Assembly: GCA_902574955.1 (NCBI GenBank)
Contig: CACGPQ010000003.1
Coordinates: 1-60,698 of the forward strand
Reading direction: 5' to 3'
Length of the DNA stretch: 60,698 nt
DNA from: an uncultured Synechococcaceae cyanobacterium
GTDB taxonomy: Bacteria > Cyanobacteriota > Cyanobacteriia > PCC-6307 > Cyanobiaceae
Part shown: piece by piece, positions 18,860 to 28,260 of the stretch
How positions within the stretch are numbered: the stretch's first letter is position 1
Layout: every line of letters starts with the position of its first letter
Notes under the pieces: generated by a model
The model's input: the letters and a program-made list of their open reading frames with translations, nothing else
Database searches by the model: none
What the model was told of the DNA's origin: nothing
Position numbers and translations under genes: made by a program

Positions 18860-19119
18860 AAACTATAAAAAATATAGTTGATTATTAATTATTATTTTAA
18901 ATAGGATCTTCATTAATAATCATCCAATCATTTTCAAATTGTAAGATGAATTTGAAAAAAATGTTTACGATAGGGGTTGCGGGGACTTTGGAATCTATAA
19001 AAGCTTTAACTAATATCTAAGATGTTCTGGAATTAAAAAATCATAATTGGTTAACATATATATGTCAGATATTAGCCAAATAGTTCAGCTATTAATAGGA
19101 TTTAAATAGTAATAATTAA

Positions 19120-20415
<1,296 letters not shown>

Positions 20416-20419
20416 TTTT

Positions 20420-22087
20420 TTAGCGCTTAAGTTTTTCTAAACGAGAGCCTTTCCTCATACTTAATTGGCATTTTATCCAATCAATACTTATTGGTAGTGC
20501 AAAAAAAAGTGGCAACAATGCAAAATTATTTTGTTTATTGGTTACAAGTAAAGCAGAAGCAATTGATAAGCTTCCTATAAGAATTGAGTGGCCTAAGGTT
20601 TTTTGAGCAGTAAACATTTTTTTGAATTGCCTATCTGACTCTCCCATTCTTATTTGCAATTGTAAATCGCCCTGCTCTAATCTTTCTAAACTTTCATCTA
20701 TTCTTTTGGGAATTCCAACAGCTTTCGATCCTAGTTCACCTACTTGCCTTCCAAATTGGTTAATTAAATCGTTGGGATTTTGATTATTTGAAGTCATAAG
20801 TAAAATTAAATAAGGCTTTGTAACTGATACAAGGTTAAACCCTGGATCAAGCATTCTACCAACTCCTTCAAAAGTTGATAAAGCTCTCATCACAAAGATT
20901 AAATCTACTGGCAGTTGAAATGGTGTTTCATAAACAAGTTCGTATAAATCTCCAGATAATTTTTCAATAATATTTGGACTAAATGGTGGAGTTAAGGCTT
21001 CTTTAAGCATCAATCTGACTAATCTTCTGACTGGCCCTACATCAATATCTTTTGAAATTAACCCAGCTTGTTGTAATTGACTAACAAGCGACGAGGCGTC
21101 TCTAAGAGCAGCAGCCTTAACCATCCCCCCTAATCTTGTTTGAAGATTATTTGAGATGTTCCCCATCATTCCAAAATCATAAAAAATCAATTTACCTTCA
21201 CTTGAAACTGCTAGATTCCCTGGATGAGGATCTGCATGAAAAAACCCGTAATTTACTAATTGTTTTAAGTAGCTGATTGCACCTATCTCTGCAATTTTAG
21301 ATAAATCAATTTCTTGTGATTTTAATTTTTCTAAATCGCTTATTTTCGTCCCTTCTACATAACTTAAACAAAGCACTTTTTCACTGCTCATATCCCAAAT
21401 TACTTCAGGAACTTCAACATTTTCATCATCAAGAAATTGCTGTCTAAATCTTGCGGCATATTGTGCTTCACAATTAAAATCAAGCTCCTTCATGAGAACT
21501 TTCCTACACTCTTTAGCAATCTCAACCCAGTTTCTACCTCGACTCCAATTCTTATTTTTCTGCAATAATCCTGCTATTTGCTGCATTATGCCCAAATCTA
21601 TAATGAACAATTCTTTTAAATTAGGTCTTTGAACTTTAAATACTACTTTCTTACCATCTTTTAAAGTCGCCCTATGGACCTGAGCTAGTGATGCTGATCC
21701 TACTGGATCACATATTATTTGATCTATTTCATCAAACTTAGATCCTAATTCTTTTCTTATAGTTTCTTCAACTTGTGCAAATGAAAAATTAGGTACTTGA
21801 TCCTGTAATTTAGACAATTCCTGTATCCAGGTATTAGGAATTAAATCAGGTCTCGCTGATAATAATTGTCCAATTTTAATAAATGCTGATCCAAGCTTTA
21901 TTAATTGATTAGTAAACCATCTAGCTCTTTTAATTTGGACCCTACTTTTTTCATTGTTCTTAGTTTGGAAAATTGTAAATCTAATATTATCTATCCATAA
22001 ATTTAATAAAAGCGAAATAAGAGTTATCCAAATAAGAAAGGCCCTCTTCAATTTTTTTAAACGATAATGAAGAACTTGATAACTCAT
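20420..22087 (-). CDS. UbiB/ABC1K-family atypical kinase
   Basis: This 555-residue protein belongs to the ABC1/ADCK/UbiB family. The KxGQ signature is seen in FIKIGQLLSARPDLIPN, followed by LQDQVPNF, a nucleotide-binding lysine in VFKVQRPN, the catalytic-loop motif HADPHPGNL and the metal-binding YDFGMMG. Two C-terminal hydrophobic segments (about 495-530) probably anchor it to the membrane. Relatives support quinone synthesis or chloroplast lipid and prenylquinone metabolism; the exact role in cyanobacteria is unsettled. Its ATG overlaps the stop of the small upstream gene by 4 bases, so the two are coupled. Confidence 0.85.
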   Translation of the reverse strand: MSYQVLHYRLKKLKRAFLIWITLISLLLNLWIDNIRFTIFQTKNNEKSRVQIKRARWFTNQLIKLGSAFIKIGQLLSARPDLIPNTWIQELSKLQDQVPNFSFAQVEETIRKELGSKFDEIDQIICDPVGSASLAQVHRATLKDGKKVVFKVQRPNLKELFIIDLGIMQQIAGLLQKNKNWSRGRNWVEIAKECRKVLMKELDFNCEAQYAARFRQQFLDDENVEVPEVIWDMSSEKVLCLSYVEGTKISDLEKLKSQEIDLSKIAEIGAISYLKQLVNYGFFHADPHPGNLAVSSEGKLIFYDFGMMGNISNNLQTRLGGMVKAAALRDASSLVSQLQQAGLISKDIDVGPVRRLVRLMLKEALTPPFSPNIIEKLSGDLYELVYETPFQLPVDLIFVMRALSTFEGVGRMLDPGFNLVSVTKPYLILLMTSNNQNPNDLINQFGRQVGELGSKAVGIPKRIDESLERLEQGDLQLQIRMGESDRQFKKMFTAQKTLGHSILIGSLSIASALLVTNKQNNFALLPLFFALPISIDWIKCQLSMRKGSRLEKLKR

Positions 22088-22401
22088 TTAATTTGATTAT
22101 TTATAGTTTTATTAAAGAGATCAATTTGCTTATTGATATCTTCAATTTCATTTAAAGCTTTTTTTATTTTGGAATCTTGATAAGTATTTGTAGACTCATT
22201 TTCTTCAATATTTTCTGCTTTTTCTAGTCTTGATGCTTCTTCGATTATAGATTCTTTTAAACTTTCAAATTCTTTTTTGAGAATTTCAGGAGCATCCTGC
22301 GCAATATGTGTTGCTTCTTCAATTTTTTCAACCAATATTTCGTTTAATTTTTCGGTTACTTTCTTAATGGCAGCTTTTAAAAGGTAATCAGAGTTGGTCA
22401 T
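22084..22401 (-). CDS. Small coiled-coil protein upstream of the UbiB-like kinase
   Basis: From the preferred ATG at 22401 this encodes 105 residues beginning MTNSDYLLKAAIKKV. An earlier in-frame ATG at 22470 would add 23 residues of less regular sequence. The product is almost entirely helical and charged, with heptad-like stretches (about 10-75) and no membrane segment. I do not recognise a named family. Translational coupling to the UbiB-like kinase through a 4-base overlap suggests a joint role, but nothing in the sequence says what it is. Confidence 0.65.
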   Translation of the reverse strand: MTNSDYLLKAAIKKVTEKLNEILVEKIEEATHIAQDAPEILKKEFESLKESIIEEASRLEKAENIEENESTNTYQDSKIKKALNEIEDINKQIDLFNKTINNQIK

Positions 22402-22636
22402 GAAAAAATATAATGTTTCAACGGCAATTGATTTTTCGATATGTTCTAATAATAGATCAATACAGAACATTTCACGTAACTGATCATTTTGATAATTAAT
22501 TTTTTATGTTTTTCCTATGTAAGTTTGTTTCTATATTAAGCTTTTTTCTCTTTTTTCTTTTAACTTATATCTATATAAAGGTTCAGGTATTTACTTTAAA
22601 AATATCTTCTAACCAAGAACTCATCTAATTAACTAC

Positions 22637-22644
22637 AAAAGGAG
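22637..22644 (+). promoter_or_regulatory. Ribosome-binding site fixing a TTG start
   Basis: AAAAGGAG lies 10 bases ahead of the TTG at 22655-22657. It is one of the strongest Shine-Dalgarno sequences in the window. No in-frame ATG exists before the FAD-binding motif of the downstream flavoprotein, so this site supports the TTG start. Confidence 0.75.
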
Positions 22645-22654
22645 TTTTTTAAAA

Positions 22655-23611
22655 TTGGAAATCATTGAGTCAGATGTAGTTATTATCGGAGGAGGCCCTG
22701 CCGGATGCACTTGCGCACTTTATACATCTCGTTCAAATTTAAAGACAGTCATTTTAGATAAAAATCCATCTGTTGGCGCCTTAGCAATAACTCATCAAAT
22801 AGCTAATTATCCAGGTGTTCCGGTTGATATAAGTGGAGAAAAATTACTTACCCTAATGAGAGAACAGGCTGTGCAATACGGCACAGATTATAGAAGAGCG
22901 CAAGTGTTTGGAATAGAAGCTAGTGGAGAATGGAAAATGGTTTACACGCCCGAAGGCACTTTTAAAGCTAAAGCACTTGTACTTGCAAGTGGAGCCATGG
23001 GTAGGCCTGCATCTTTTAAGGGAGAAGCGGATTTTCTTGGTAAAGGAGTAAGTTATTGTGCTACATGTGATGGGGCTTTTTATAAAAATAGAGAGGTTGC
23101 CGTTGTTGGAGTAAACAAGGAGGCAATTGAAGAGGCAACTGTTCTAACTAAATTTGCATCAACCGTGCATTGGATTACATCAAGTGATCCTAAATCAGAT
23201 AACGAAGAAGCTATGGAATTGATGGATAATTCAAATATAAAACATTGGAGTAGAACAAGATTATTAGAAATATTGGGAGATGATATGGGTGTTAATGGGG
23301 TCATTGTAAAAAATAAGCAAGAGGAAAATCCTATCAATTTAAATTTAGATGGAGTGTTTGTCTACATGAGTGGTTCAAAGCCGATTACTGATTTTTTAGG
23401 TGATCAAATTGCTTTAAAAGAAGACGGAGGAGTTATTGTGGATGACTTTATGTCTACAAATTCTGATGGAGTATGGGCTATTGGTGATATAAGAAACACA
23501 CCATTTAAGCAAGCCGTAGTTGCAGCTTCTGACGGATGTATTGCTGCAATGTCAATTGATAGATATTTAAATAGTAGAAAAAATATTAGAGTGGATTGGA
23601 TTCATTCTTAA
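22655..23611 (+). CDS. NTR-fold flavoprotein, probably DDOR-like rather than NADPH thioredoxin reductase
   Basis: This 318-residue protein has the thioredoxin-reductase fold. It has an N-terminal FAD motif GGGPAG (12-17), a redox pair CATC (135-138) and a C-terminal FAD segment with VWAIGDIRN. The NADPH domain is altered: where NTRs have GGGDSAxEEA, this reads VGVNKEAIEEA, and the HRRxxxR phosphate-binding motif is replaced by VHWITSSDPKS. This matches the pattern described for cyanobacterial diflavin-linked disulfide oxidoreductase (DDOR), which binds a second FAD instead of NADPH. The identification is by motif only. It starts with TTG behind a strong AAAAGGAG site and is convergent with the sbtB-like gene. 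Confidence 0.75.
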   Translation: MEIIESDVVIIGGGPAGCTCALYTSRSNLKTVILDKNPSVGALAITHQIANYPGVPVDISGEKLLTLMREQAVQYGTDYRRAQVFGIEASGEWKMVYTPEGTFKAKALVLASGAMGRPASFKGEADFLGKGVSYCATCDGAFYKNREVAVVGVNKEAIEEATVLTKFASTVHWITSSDPKSDNEEAMELMDNSNIKHWSRTRLLEILGDDMGVNGVIVKNKQEENPINLNLDGVFVYMSGSKPITDFLGDQIALKEDGGVIVDDFMSTNSDGVWAIGDIRNTPFKQAVVAASDGCIAAMSIDRYLNSRKNIRVDWIHS

Positions 23612-23632
23612 AAAAAATATTTCTTCTTTGAT

Positions 23633-23914
23633 CTAAAGGGGTGTTGCTTCAGAAATATAAGCGACTCCTCCGTAATAGCTTAAATCGTCCCTGATGTTAT
23701 CTCTCATTTTATCTATTAATTCTTGCTCGCAAAAAACAATTACATGAGCATTCGCTCCTAATCCTGTAAATTCCATATCTTCAGTAACAACTCTTTCAGG
23801 TCCTCTGCCTGTGGCGTGTTTCATAACTGTATATCCAGGAACATTAGCTTTTTCTAATGTTTTAATGATTGCATCTAGTTCTCTTTCACTAAATATCAAG
23901 TCTAATCTTTTCAT
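23633..23914 (-). CDS. sbtB: PII-like protein, SbtB-type
   Basis: This 93-residue protein has the ferredoxin-like PII fold pattern. The conserved PGYTVMKHATGRGPE segment (26-40) leads into a T-loop (about 36-56), then GANAHVIVFCE and the DDLSYYGGVAYISEATPL end. Its position two bases after an SbtA-type transporter gene identifies it as SbtB-like. In cyanobacteria SbtB senses adenine nucleotides and inhibits or tunes SbtA. It stops where Synechocystis SbtB continues into the R-loop with the CGPEGC redox motif, so that switch is absent here. It is the last gene of a bicA-sbtA-sbtB block. Confidence 0.82.
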   Translation of the reverse strand: MKRLDLIFSERELDAIIKTLEKANVPGYTVMKHATGRGPERVVTEDMEFTGLGANAHVIVFCEQELIDKMRDNIRDDLSYYGGVAYISEATPL

Positions 23915-23916
23915 TT

Positions 23917-24915
23917 TTATAAAGGTGATAGTGGGATAATAGTATTTACTAAACTCATATATATGGGAATGCCGAGAACTATATTGAATGGGAAAGTTAG
24001 ACCTAGTGTAGTTGAAATATAATAACTAGATTTAGCTTCTGGAACTGTCATTCTCATTGCCGCAGGAACTGCTAAATAAGAGGCGCTTGCACATAAAACC
24101 ACAAATAAAAGTGCGTTGCCAGGTCCTAAAGATAAAAATCTTGCAACAAAAACACCAATAAATGCGTTAAATAAAGGCATAAAAATGGCAAATCCAATCA
24201 AAAATGAACCCGCATTTTTCAGTCTCGGCAATCTTTGAGCAGCAACTATTCCCATATCTAACAAGAAGAAGCATTCTGCTCCATAGAATAATTGTCCAGT
24301 AAAAGGCTCCATTTTTTCAATTCCTGAGGGATTACTGGAAGCAGTGAGAAATCCTACAATCAAGCTTGAGAGCAATAAATAAACTGATCCATTCAAAAGA
24401 GATTCGTGTAATATTGCGCTTAGATGCATTTTTCTTGATTTTGGTCTATTTTTTGGAGCTGCAAATTTCACAAGTAATAATCCAACAATTATTGCAGGAG
24501 ATTCCATTAAAGCTAAAGCGCCAACCATAAACCCATCAAAAGCTATTTTTTGACTTTCTAAAAAACTTTCTGCAGAAATAAATGTAACAGCACTAATTGA
24601 ACCGTATGCTGCTGCTATTGCGGCTGAATTAAAGACATCAAACTTAAATCTTAAAATTAAAAATCCAATCAGCGGGATTAATAGCGACATCAGTATTGCA
24701 GCACCTAAAGTAGGCAATACTTGATCTGTAAAACCACTTTTCTGTATCTCTATACCTCCTTTAAAACCAATAGCTAGGAGTAAGTATAAGGAGAAGAGTT
24801 TAGGTAATGGAGCTGGTATCTCTAAATCAGATTTAAAGAGTACTGATATTGCTCCAATCAAAAAGAAAAGAACTGGCGGGGCTAATACATTTTGCAGAAT
24901 TGGACTTATTTCCAT
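23917..24915 (-). CDS. sbtA: SbtA-family sodium-dependent bicarbonate transporter
   Basis: This 332-residue membrane protein has about ten hydrophobic segments and the SbtA (DUF897) features: NVLAPPVLFFLIGAI near the N terminus, AIGFKGG, AAAYGSISAVTF in the middle and CASASYLAVPAAMR in the second half, arranged as two inverted repeats. It is expected to import HCO3- with Na+ across the cytoplasmic membrane for the CO2-concentrating mechanism. It lies 6 bases after the SulP gene and 2 bases before the PII-like gene, so all three are very likely one transcript. Transport activity has to be inferred from the family. Confidence 0.85.
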   Translation of the reverse strand: MEISPILQNVLAPPVLFFLIGAISVLFKSDLEIPAPLPKLFSLYLLLAIGFKGGIEIQKSGFTDQVLPTLGAAILMSLLIPLIGFLILRFKFDVFNSAAIAAAYGSISAVTFISAESFLESQKIAFDGFMVGALALMESPAIIVGLLLVKFAAPKNRPKSRKMHLSAILHESLLNGSVYLLLSSLIVGFLTASSNPSGIEKMEPFTGQLFYGAECFFLLDMGIVAAQRLPRLKNAGSFLIGFAIFMPLFNAFIGVFVARFLSLGPGNALLFVVLCASASYLAVPAAMRMTVPEAKSSYYISTTLGLTFPFNIVLGIPIYMSLVNTIIPLSPL

Positions 24916-24921
24916 AAATTA

Positions 24922-26574
24922 TTAGGCTATTTCATTTAGAGCAGTTTCTAAAGCTTCTTTTCTTGTTTCAATAATGCCTTCAACTCCAAACTTAGCTAAT
25001 CTTTCTTTTACTTTTTCATTAGCACCAGCAACAAATGCTTTTCTAGAATTATTTTTTGCTTCTTGCATCATATCCTCTATTGCCAGCGTCGCAGTAACTC
25101 CAAGTCGTGGTACATCAGTGATATCTAATATCAAAACTTTGTAGTTTCTTACAAGCATCATTCTCTCAGATATGCCTTTAGCTGCTCCAAAACTAAGTGG
25201 TCCTTTAAGTCTAAATAGCATTACCTCACCTGAACATCTATCTAGAAGTGCTTTTTCATCAGCAGGCAAAGCATTTTTTCCTTGATGATCTTCTGATAAA
25301 GGATTATCCTCATCCATACCCTCTAGTTGAGTTTCGGTTATTGAATCAATAGTGAGCATATTTGCTATAAATACACCGACTAAAACTGCCCAAATTAAAT
25401 CCCAAAAAACAGTCATTAAAAGTACGCCGTACATTACTACTGATGTTTTTAAAGATAATTTGTGAGCCCTCCTCAAGAACCCCCAATCAATAATATCTAG
25501 GCCTACTTTTATAAGAATTCCTGCTAGCAATGCAGTTGGTATTTGCTCGGCTAAAGGTCCTGCACCAACTAAAACTATTAATAACACAACCGAGTGAACC
25601 ATACCAGAAATTGGAGTTGATCCTCCAGATTTAACATTTATAACTGTTCTCATGGTTGCTCCTGCTCCAGGTAAACCTGAAAACAAACCTGCAACAGCAT
25701 TTCCTATTCCTTGACCAATAAGTTCTCTATCAGAATTATGTTTTGTTTGAGAGATGTTGTCTGCTACAAGAGATGTCAGTAAGGAGTCAATTGCGCCAAG
25801 TACTGCTAGGACTAATCCTGCTTTGAAAATAATTGGAAAATATTGATTAAAACTTGGGAAATTTAAAGATGGAACTCCTCTTGGGATTTCTCCAATTCTA
25901 TCAATAGCTCCATCTCCAAAAATTAATATTGATATTGGGGTAACTATCAATAGGGCTAATAGAGGAGAAGGAACCCACTGACTAATTTTTCTAGGAGTAA
26001 GAAATACTATACCTAGTGTCATTATTGCTACTCCAATAGCAGCACCATTGGGCTGGAAATTTGAAAATACAGTTGTTAAAGATTCGACTACTCCACCTCG
26101 AGTGCTAATTCCAAGTAATGGTCCAATCTGAAGCGCAATGATTATTACTCCAATACCAGACATAAATCCTGAAACAACAGAATAAGGAACTAAAGTAATG
26201 TATTTACCTAGCTTTAGAATCCCGAATAATATTTGCAGTAAGCCGCCAATGACTACCGCTGCCATTACTAAAGGTAAAATTTGGCCTGCAGAAAGATCTC
26301 TTGGAACACCTACCGCTGCTAAACCTGCAACTACACCTGCAACAGTTACACTCATGGGACCAGTAGGTCCACTAACTTGAGCAGGTGTCCCTCCGAATAA
26401 TGCTGCTAAAAAACCAACTACTACTGCTCCGTATAGTCCATAAATTGCTCCGCCAGGCCCTAACGCAGCATTACCAAAAGCAAGGGCGAGAGGTAAAGCC
26501 ACTACTGCGGCTGTGATGCCTCCAAGAATATCGCCTCTCACATTTTTCAGATGAAATCCATTAATTATTTTCAA
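24922..26574 (-). CDS. bicA: SulP-family anion permease with STAS domain, BicA-like
   Basis: This 550-residue protein has an N-terminal SulP transport domain of 12-14 hydrophobic segments (about 10-400), including GDILGGITAAVVALPLALAF and SGPTGPMSVTVAG, and a cytoplasmic STAS domain (about 435-550) with LRLKGPLSF-type strands and LDITDVPRLGVTA. In cyanobacteria the BicA branch is a low-affinity, high-flux sodium-bicarbonate symporter. The downstream sbtA-like and sbtB-like genes (6- and 2-base gaps) support bicarbonate as substrate over sulfate. A 224-base AT-rich region separates it from divergent hemB and should hold both promoters. Confidence 0.85.
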   Translation of the reverse strand: MKIINGFHLKNVRGDILGGITAAVVALPLALAFGNAALGPGGAIYGLYGAVVVGFLAALFGGTPAQVSGPTGPMSVTVAGVVAGLAAVGVPRDLSAGQILPLVMAAVVIGGLLQILFGILKLGKYITLVPYSVVSGFMSGIGVIIIALQIGPLLGISTRGGVVESLTTVFSNFQPNGAAIGVAIMTLGIVFLTPRKISQWVPSPLLALLIVTPISILIFGDGAIDRIGEIPRGVPSLNFPSFNQYFPIIFKAGLVLAVLGAIDSLLTSLVADNISQTKHNSDRELIGQGIGNAVAGLFSGLPGAGATMRTVINVKSGGSTPISGMVHSVVLLIVLVGAGPLAEQIPTALLAGILIKVGLDIIDWGFLRRAHKLSLKTSVVMYGVLLMTVFWDLIWAVLVGVFIANMLTIDSITETQLEGMDEDNPLSEDHQGKNALPADEKALLDRCSGEVMLFRLKGPLSFGAAKGISERMMLVRNYKVLILDITDVPRLGVTATLAIEDMMQEAKNNSRKAFVAGANEKVKERLAKFGVEGIIETRKEALETALNEIA

Positions 26575-26798
26575 AGATGCTCTCCTTAAAATAAATACTC
26601 AACTAGAAGATATTATCTCTTAATGAAGTAAATTTGTGAAAAATGAAGATTGTGCAAAATATTTTTGTAACTTTTTTCGCTCTTAATTAATAAATTTTAG
26701 TTAATTTTCCTGAACTAAAGTAGTCTCTGATTGATTTATGTGGGAGGCGAACGATTAATGTATTAAATAAATATTTTTCATTTTTAAATAATATTCAA

Positions 26799-27800
26799 AT
26801 GAATTCGATTATTCGTCCAAGAAGATTAAGAAGAACTGAAGCAATTAGAGAAATGGTTAGAGAAAACCATCTAACGGCATCTGACTTTATATATCCATTA
26901 TTTATTCATGAAAAAGATTTTAAAGAGGAAATTTCAGCAATGCCCGGAACTTATAGATGGGATATTAATGGCTTAATAAAGGAGGTTACTAGGGCATGGG
27001 AATTGGGAATAAGGTGTGTGGTTCTTTTCCCAAAAATTAAAGATAGTTTAAAGACTGAAGATGGAGCAGAGTGTTTTAATGAAGACGGTTTAATTCCTAA
27101 AGCTATTGGAATATTAAAAAAAGAGATTCCAGAAATGGCAATAATGACAGATGTTGCCTTGGACCCATACTCTTGTGATGGTCATGATGGATTAGTTGAT
27201 GATACTGGAAAAATATTGAACGACGAAACAATCGAAATTTTAAAAAAACAAGCTTTAACACAAGCAAGAGCTGGAGCAGATTTTATTGGCCCTAGTGACA
27301 TGATGGATGGGAGAGTTGGAGCGATCAGATCAGCTCTTGATAGTCAAGGATTCAGTGATGTAGGTATTATTAGTTATACAGCAAAATATTCATCTGCTTA
27401 TTATGGACCATTTAGAACTGCTTTAGATTCGGCTCCTAGAGAAAATAGTAAGAAAATAATTCCAGACAATAAGTCTACTTATCAAATGGACCCTGCCAAT
27501 TCAAAAGAGGCTCTAATTGAATCTGCATTGGACCAATATGAAGGAGCTGATATTTTGATGGTAAAACCAGGAATTTCATACTTGGATATTGTTTATAGAT
27601 TAAGCACTTTTTCAAATAAACCTATAGCTGCATACAACGTTAGTGGTGAGTATTCCATGGTAAAGTCTGCTGCTATGAAGAACTGGATTAACGAAAAAGA
27701 CATTGTATTAGAAACATTGCTTAGTTTTAAAAGAGCAGGAGCAAAATTAATACTCACTTATCATGCTTGTGATGCATCTCAATGGTTGCAGGATACTTAA
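26799..27800 (+). CDS. hemB: Porphobilinogen synthase (5-aminolevulinate dehydratase), Mg-type
   Basis: This 333-residue protein begins with RPRRLRRTEAIREMVREN (6-23). The metal-site segment TDVALDPYSCDGHDG (117-131) has aspartates where zinc-type enzymes have their cysteine triad, so it is of the magnesium-dependent, plant/cyanobacterial class. The Schiff-base lysines are seen in YTAKYSSAYYGPF and ADILMVKPG. It condenses two 5-aminolevulinate molecules to porphobilinogen for chlorophyll and haem synthesis. It is divergent from the bicarbonate block. The glyoxalase-like gene follows 62 bases downstream. Confidence 0.96.
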   Translation: MNSIIRPRRLRRTEAIREMVRENHLTASDFIYPLFIHEKDFKEEISAMPGTYRWDINGLIKEVTRAWELGIRCVVLFPKIKDSLKTEDGAECFNEDGLIPKAIGILKKEIPEMAIMTDVALDPYSCDGHDGLVDDTGKILNDETIEILKKQALTQARAGADFIGPSDMMDGRVGAIRSALDSQGFSDVGIISYTAKYSSAYYGPFRTALDSAPRENSKKIIPDNKSTYQMDPANSKEALIESALDQYEGADILMVKPGISYLDIVYRLSTFSNKPIAAYNVSGEYSMVKSAAMKNWINEKDIVLETLLSFKRAGAKLILTYHACDASQWLQDT

Positions 27801-27862
27801 AAACTCATTATTAACAAAAATTTGGTTTATTCTTAGATGAGTAATAAATTAACTGCTTTGTT

Positions 27863-28249
27863 TTGAAGTTTTCACAAGGAGTAAATAGGATTGGTCACAT
27901 TGCACTGAGAGTAGAGAATCTCGAAAGGGCGAAATCTTTTTATATAAAGCTAGGTATGAATTTAGTTTGGGACGATAAAGATTGGTCTTATTTAGAAGCT
28001 GGTAAAGGGAAAGATGGACTTGCGTTGTTAGGCCCTAGCTACAAAGCTGCGGGACCTCACTTTGCTTTTCATTTTGAAAATAAAAAAGAAGTGGAAAATA
28101 TTCAAAATGATTTAAAAAATTCTGGTGTAAAAGTTGGGCCTTTACATGAACATAGAGATGGAACAGCATCTTTTTATATGAAGGATACTGAAGGAAACTG
28201 GCTCGAGATGCTTTATGTTCCTCCTGAAGGAATTCAATCGAATGTTTGA
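27863..28249 (+). CDS. gloA: Glyoxalase I-like protein (VOC fold)
   Basis: This 128-residue protein has two beta-alpha-beta-beta-beta modules of the vicinal oxygen chelate fold. IGHIALRVENLERAKSFYIK (11-30) and the second-half DTEGNWLEMLYVP carry the His/Glu metal ligands expected of lactoylglutathione lyases. The length is normal for bacterial GloA. The start is a TTG, chosen because it is the first start before the conserved IGHIALRV strand and gives the usual N-terminal length. Other VOC enzymes are possible. It is followed almost directly by mutS2. Confidence 0.72.
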   Translation: MKFSQGVNRIGHIALRVENLERAKSFYIKLGMNLVWDDKDWSYLEAGKGKDGLALLGPSYKAAGPHFAFHFENKKEVENIQNDLKNSGVKVGPLHEHRDGTASFYMKDTEGNWLEMLYVPPEGIQSNV

Positions 28250-28260
28250 TTCTTTTTTTT

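Noticed and set aside
18946-19020. A 24-codon ATG frame in the clpB-eno spacer (MNLKKMFTIGVAGTLESI), in a patch richer in G than its surroundings.
   Set aside because: No Shine-Dalgarno sequence, very short, and no recognisable feature. It could as well be part of the eno leader or a small RNA.
26735-26760. The GC-richer patch GTGGGAGGCGAACG upstream of hemB as a small RNA or riboswitch.
   Set aside because: No extended pairing could be drawn around it and it does not match a known cyanobacterial RNA motif that I can recall.
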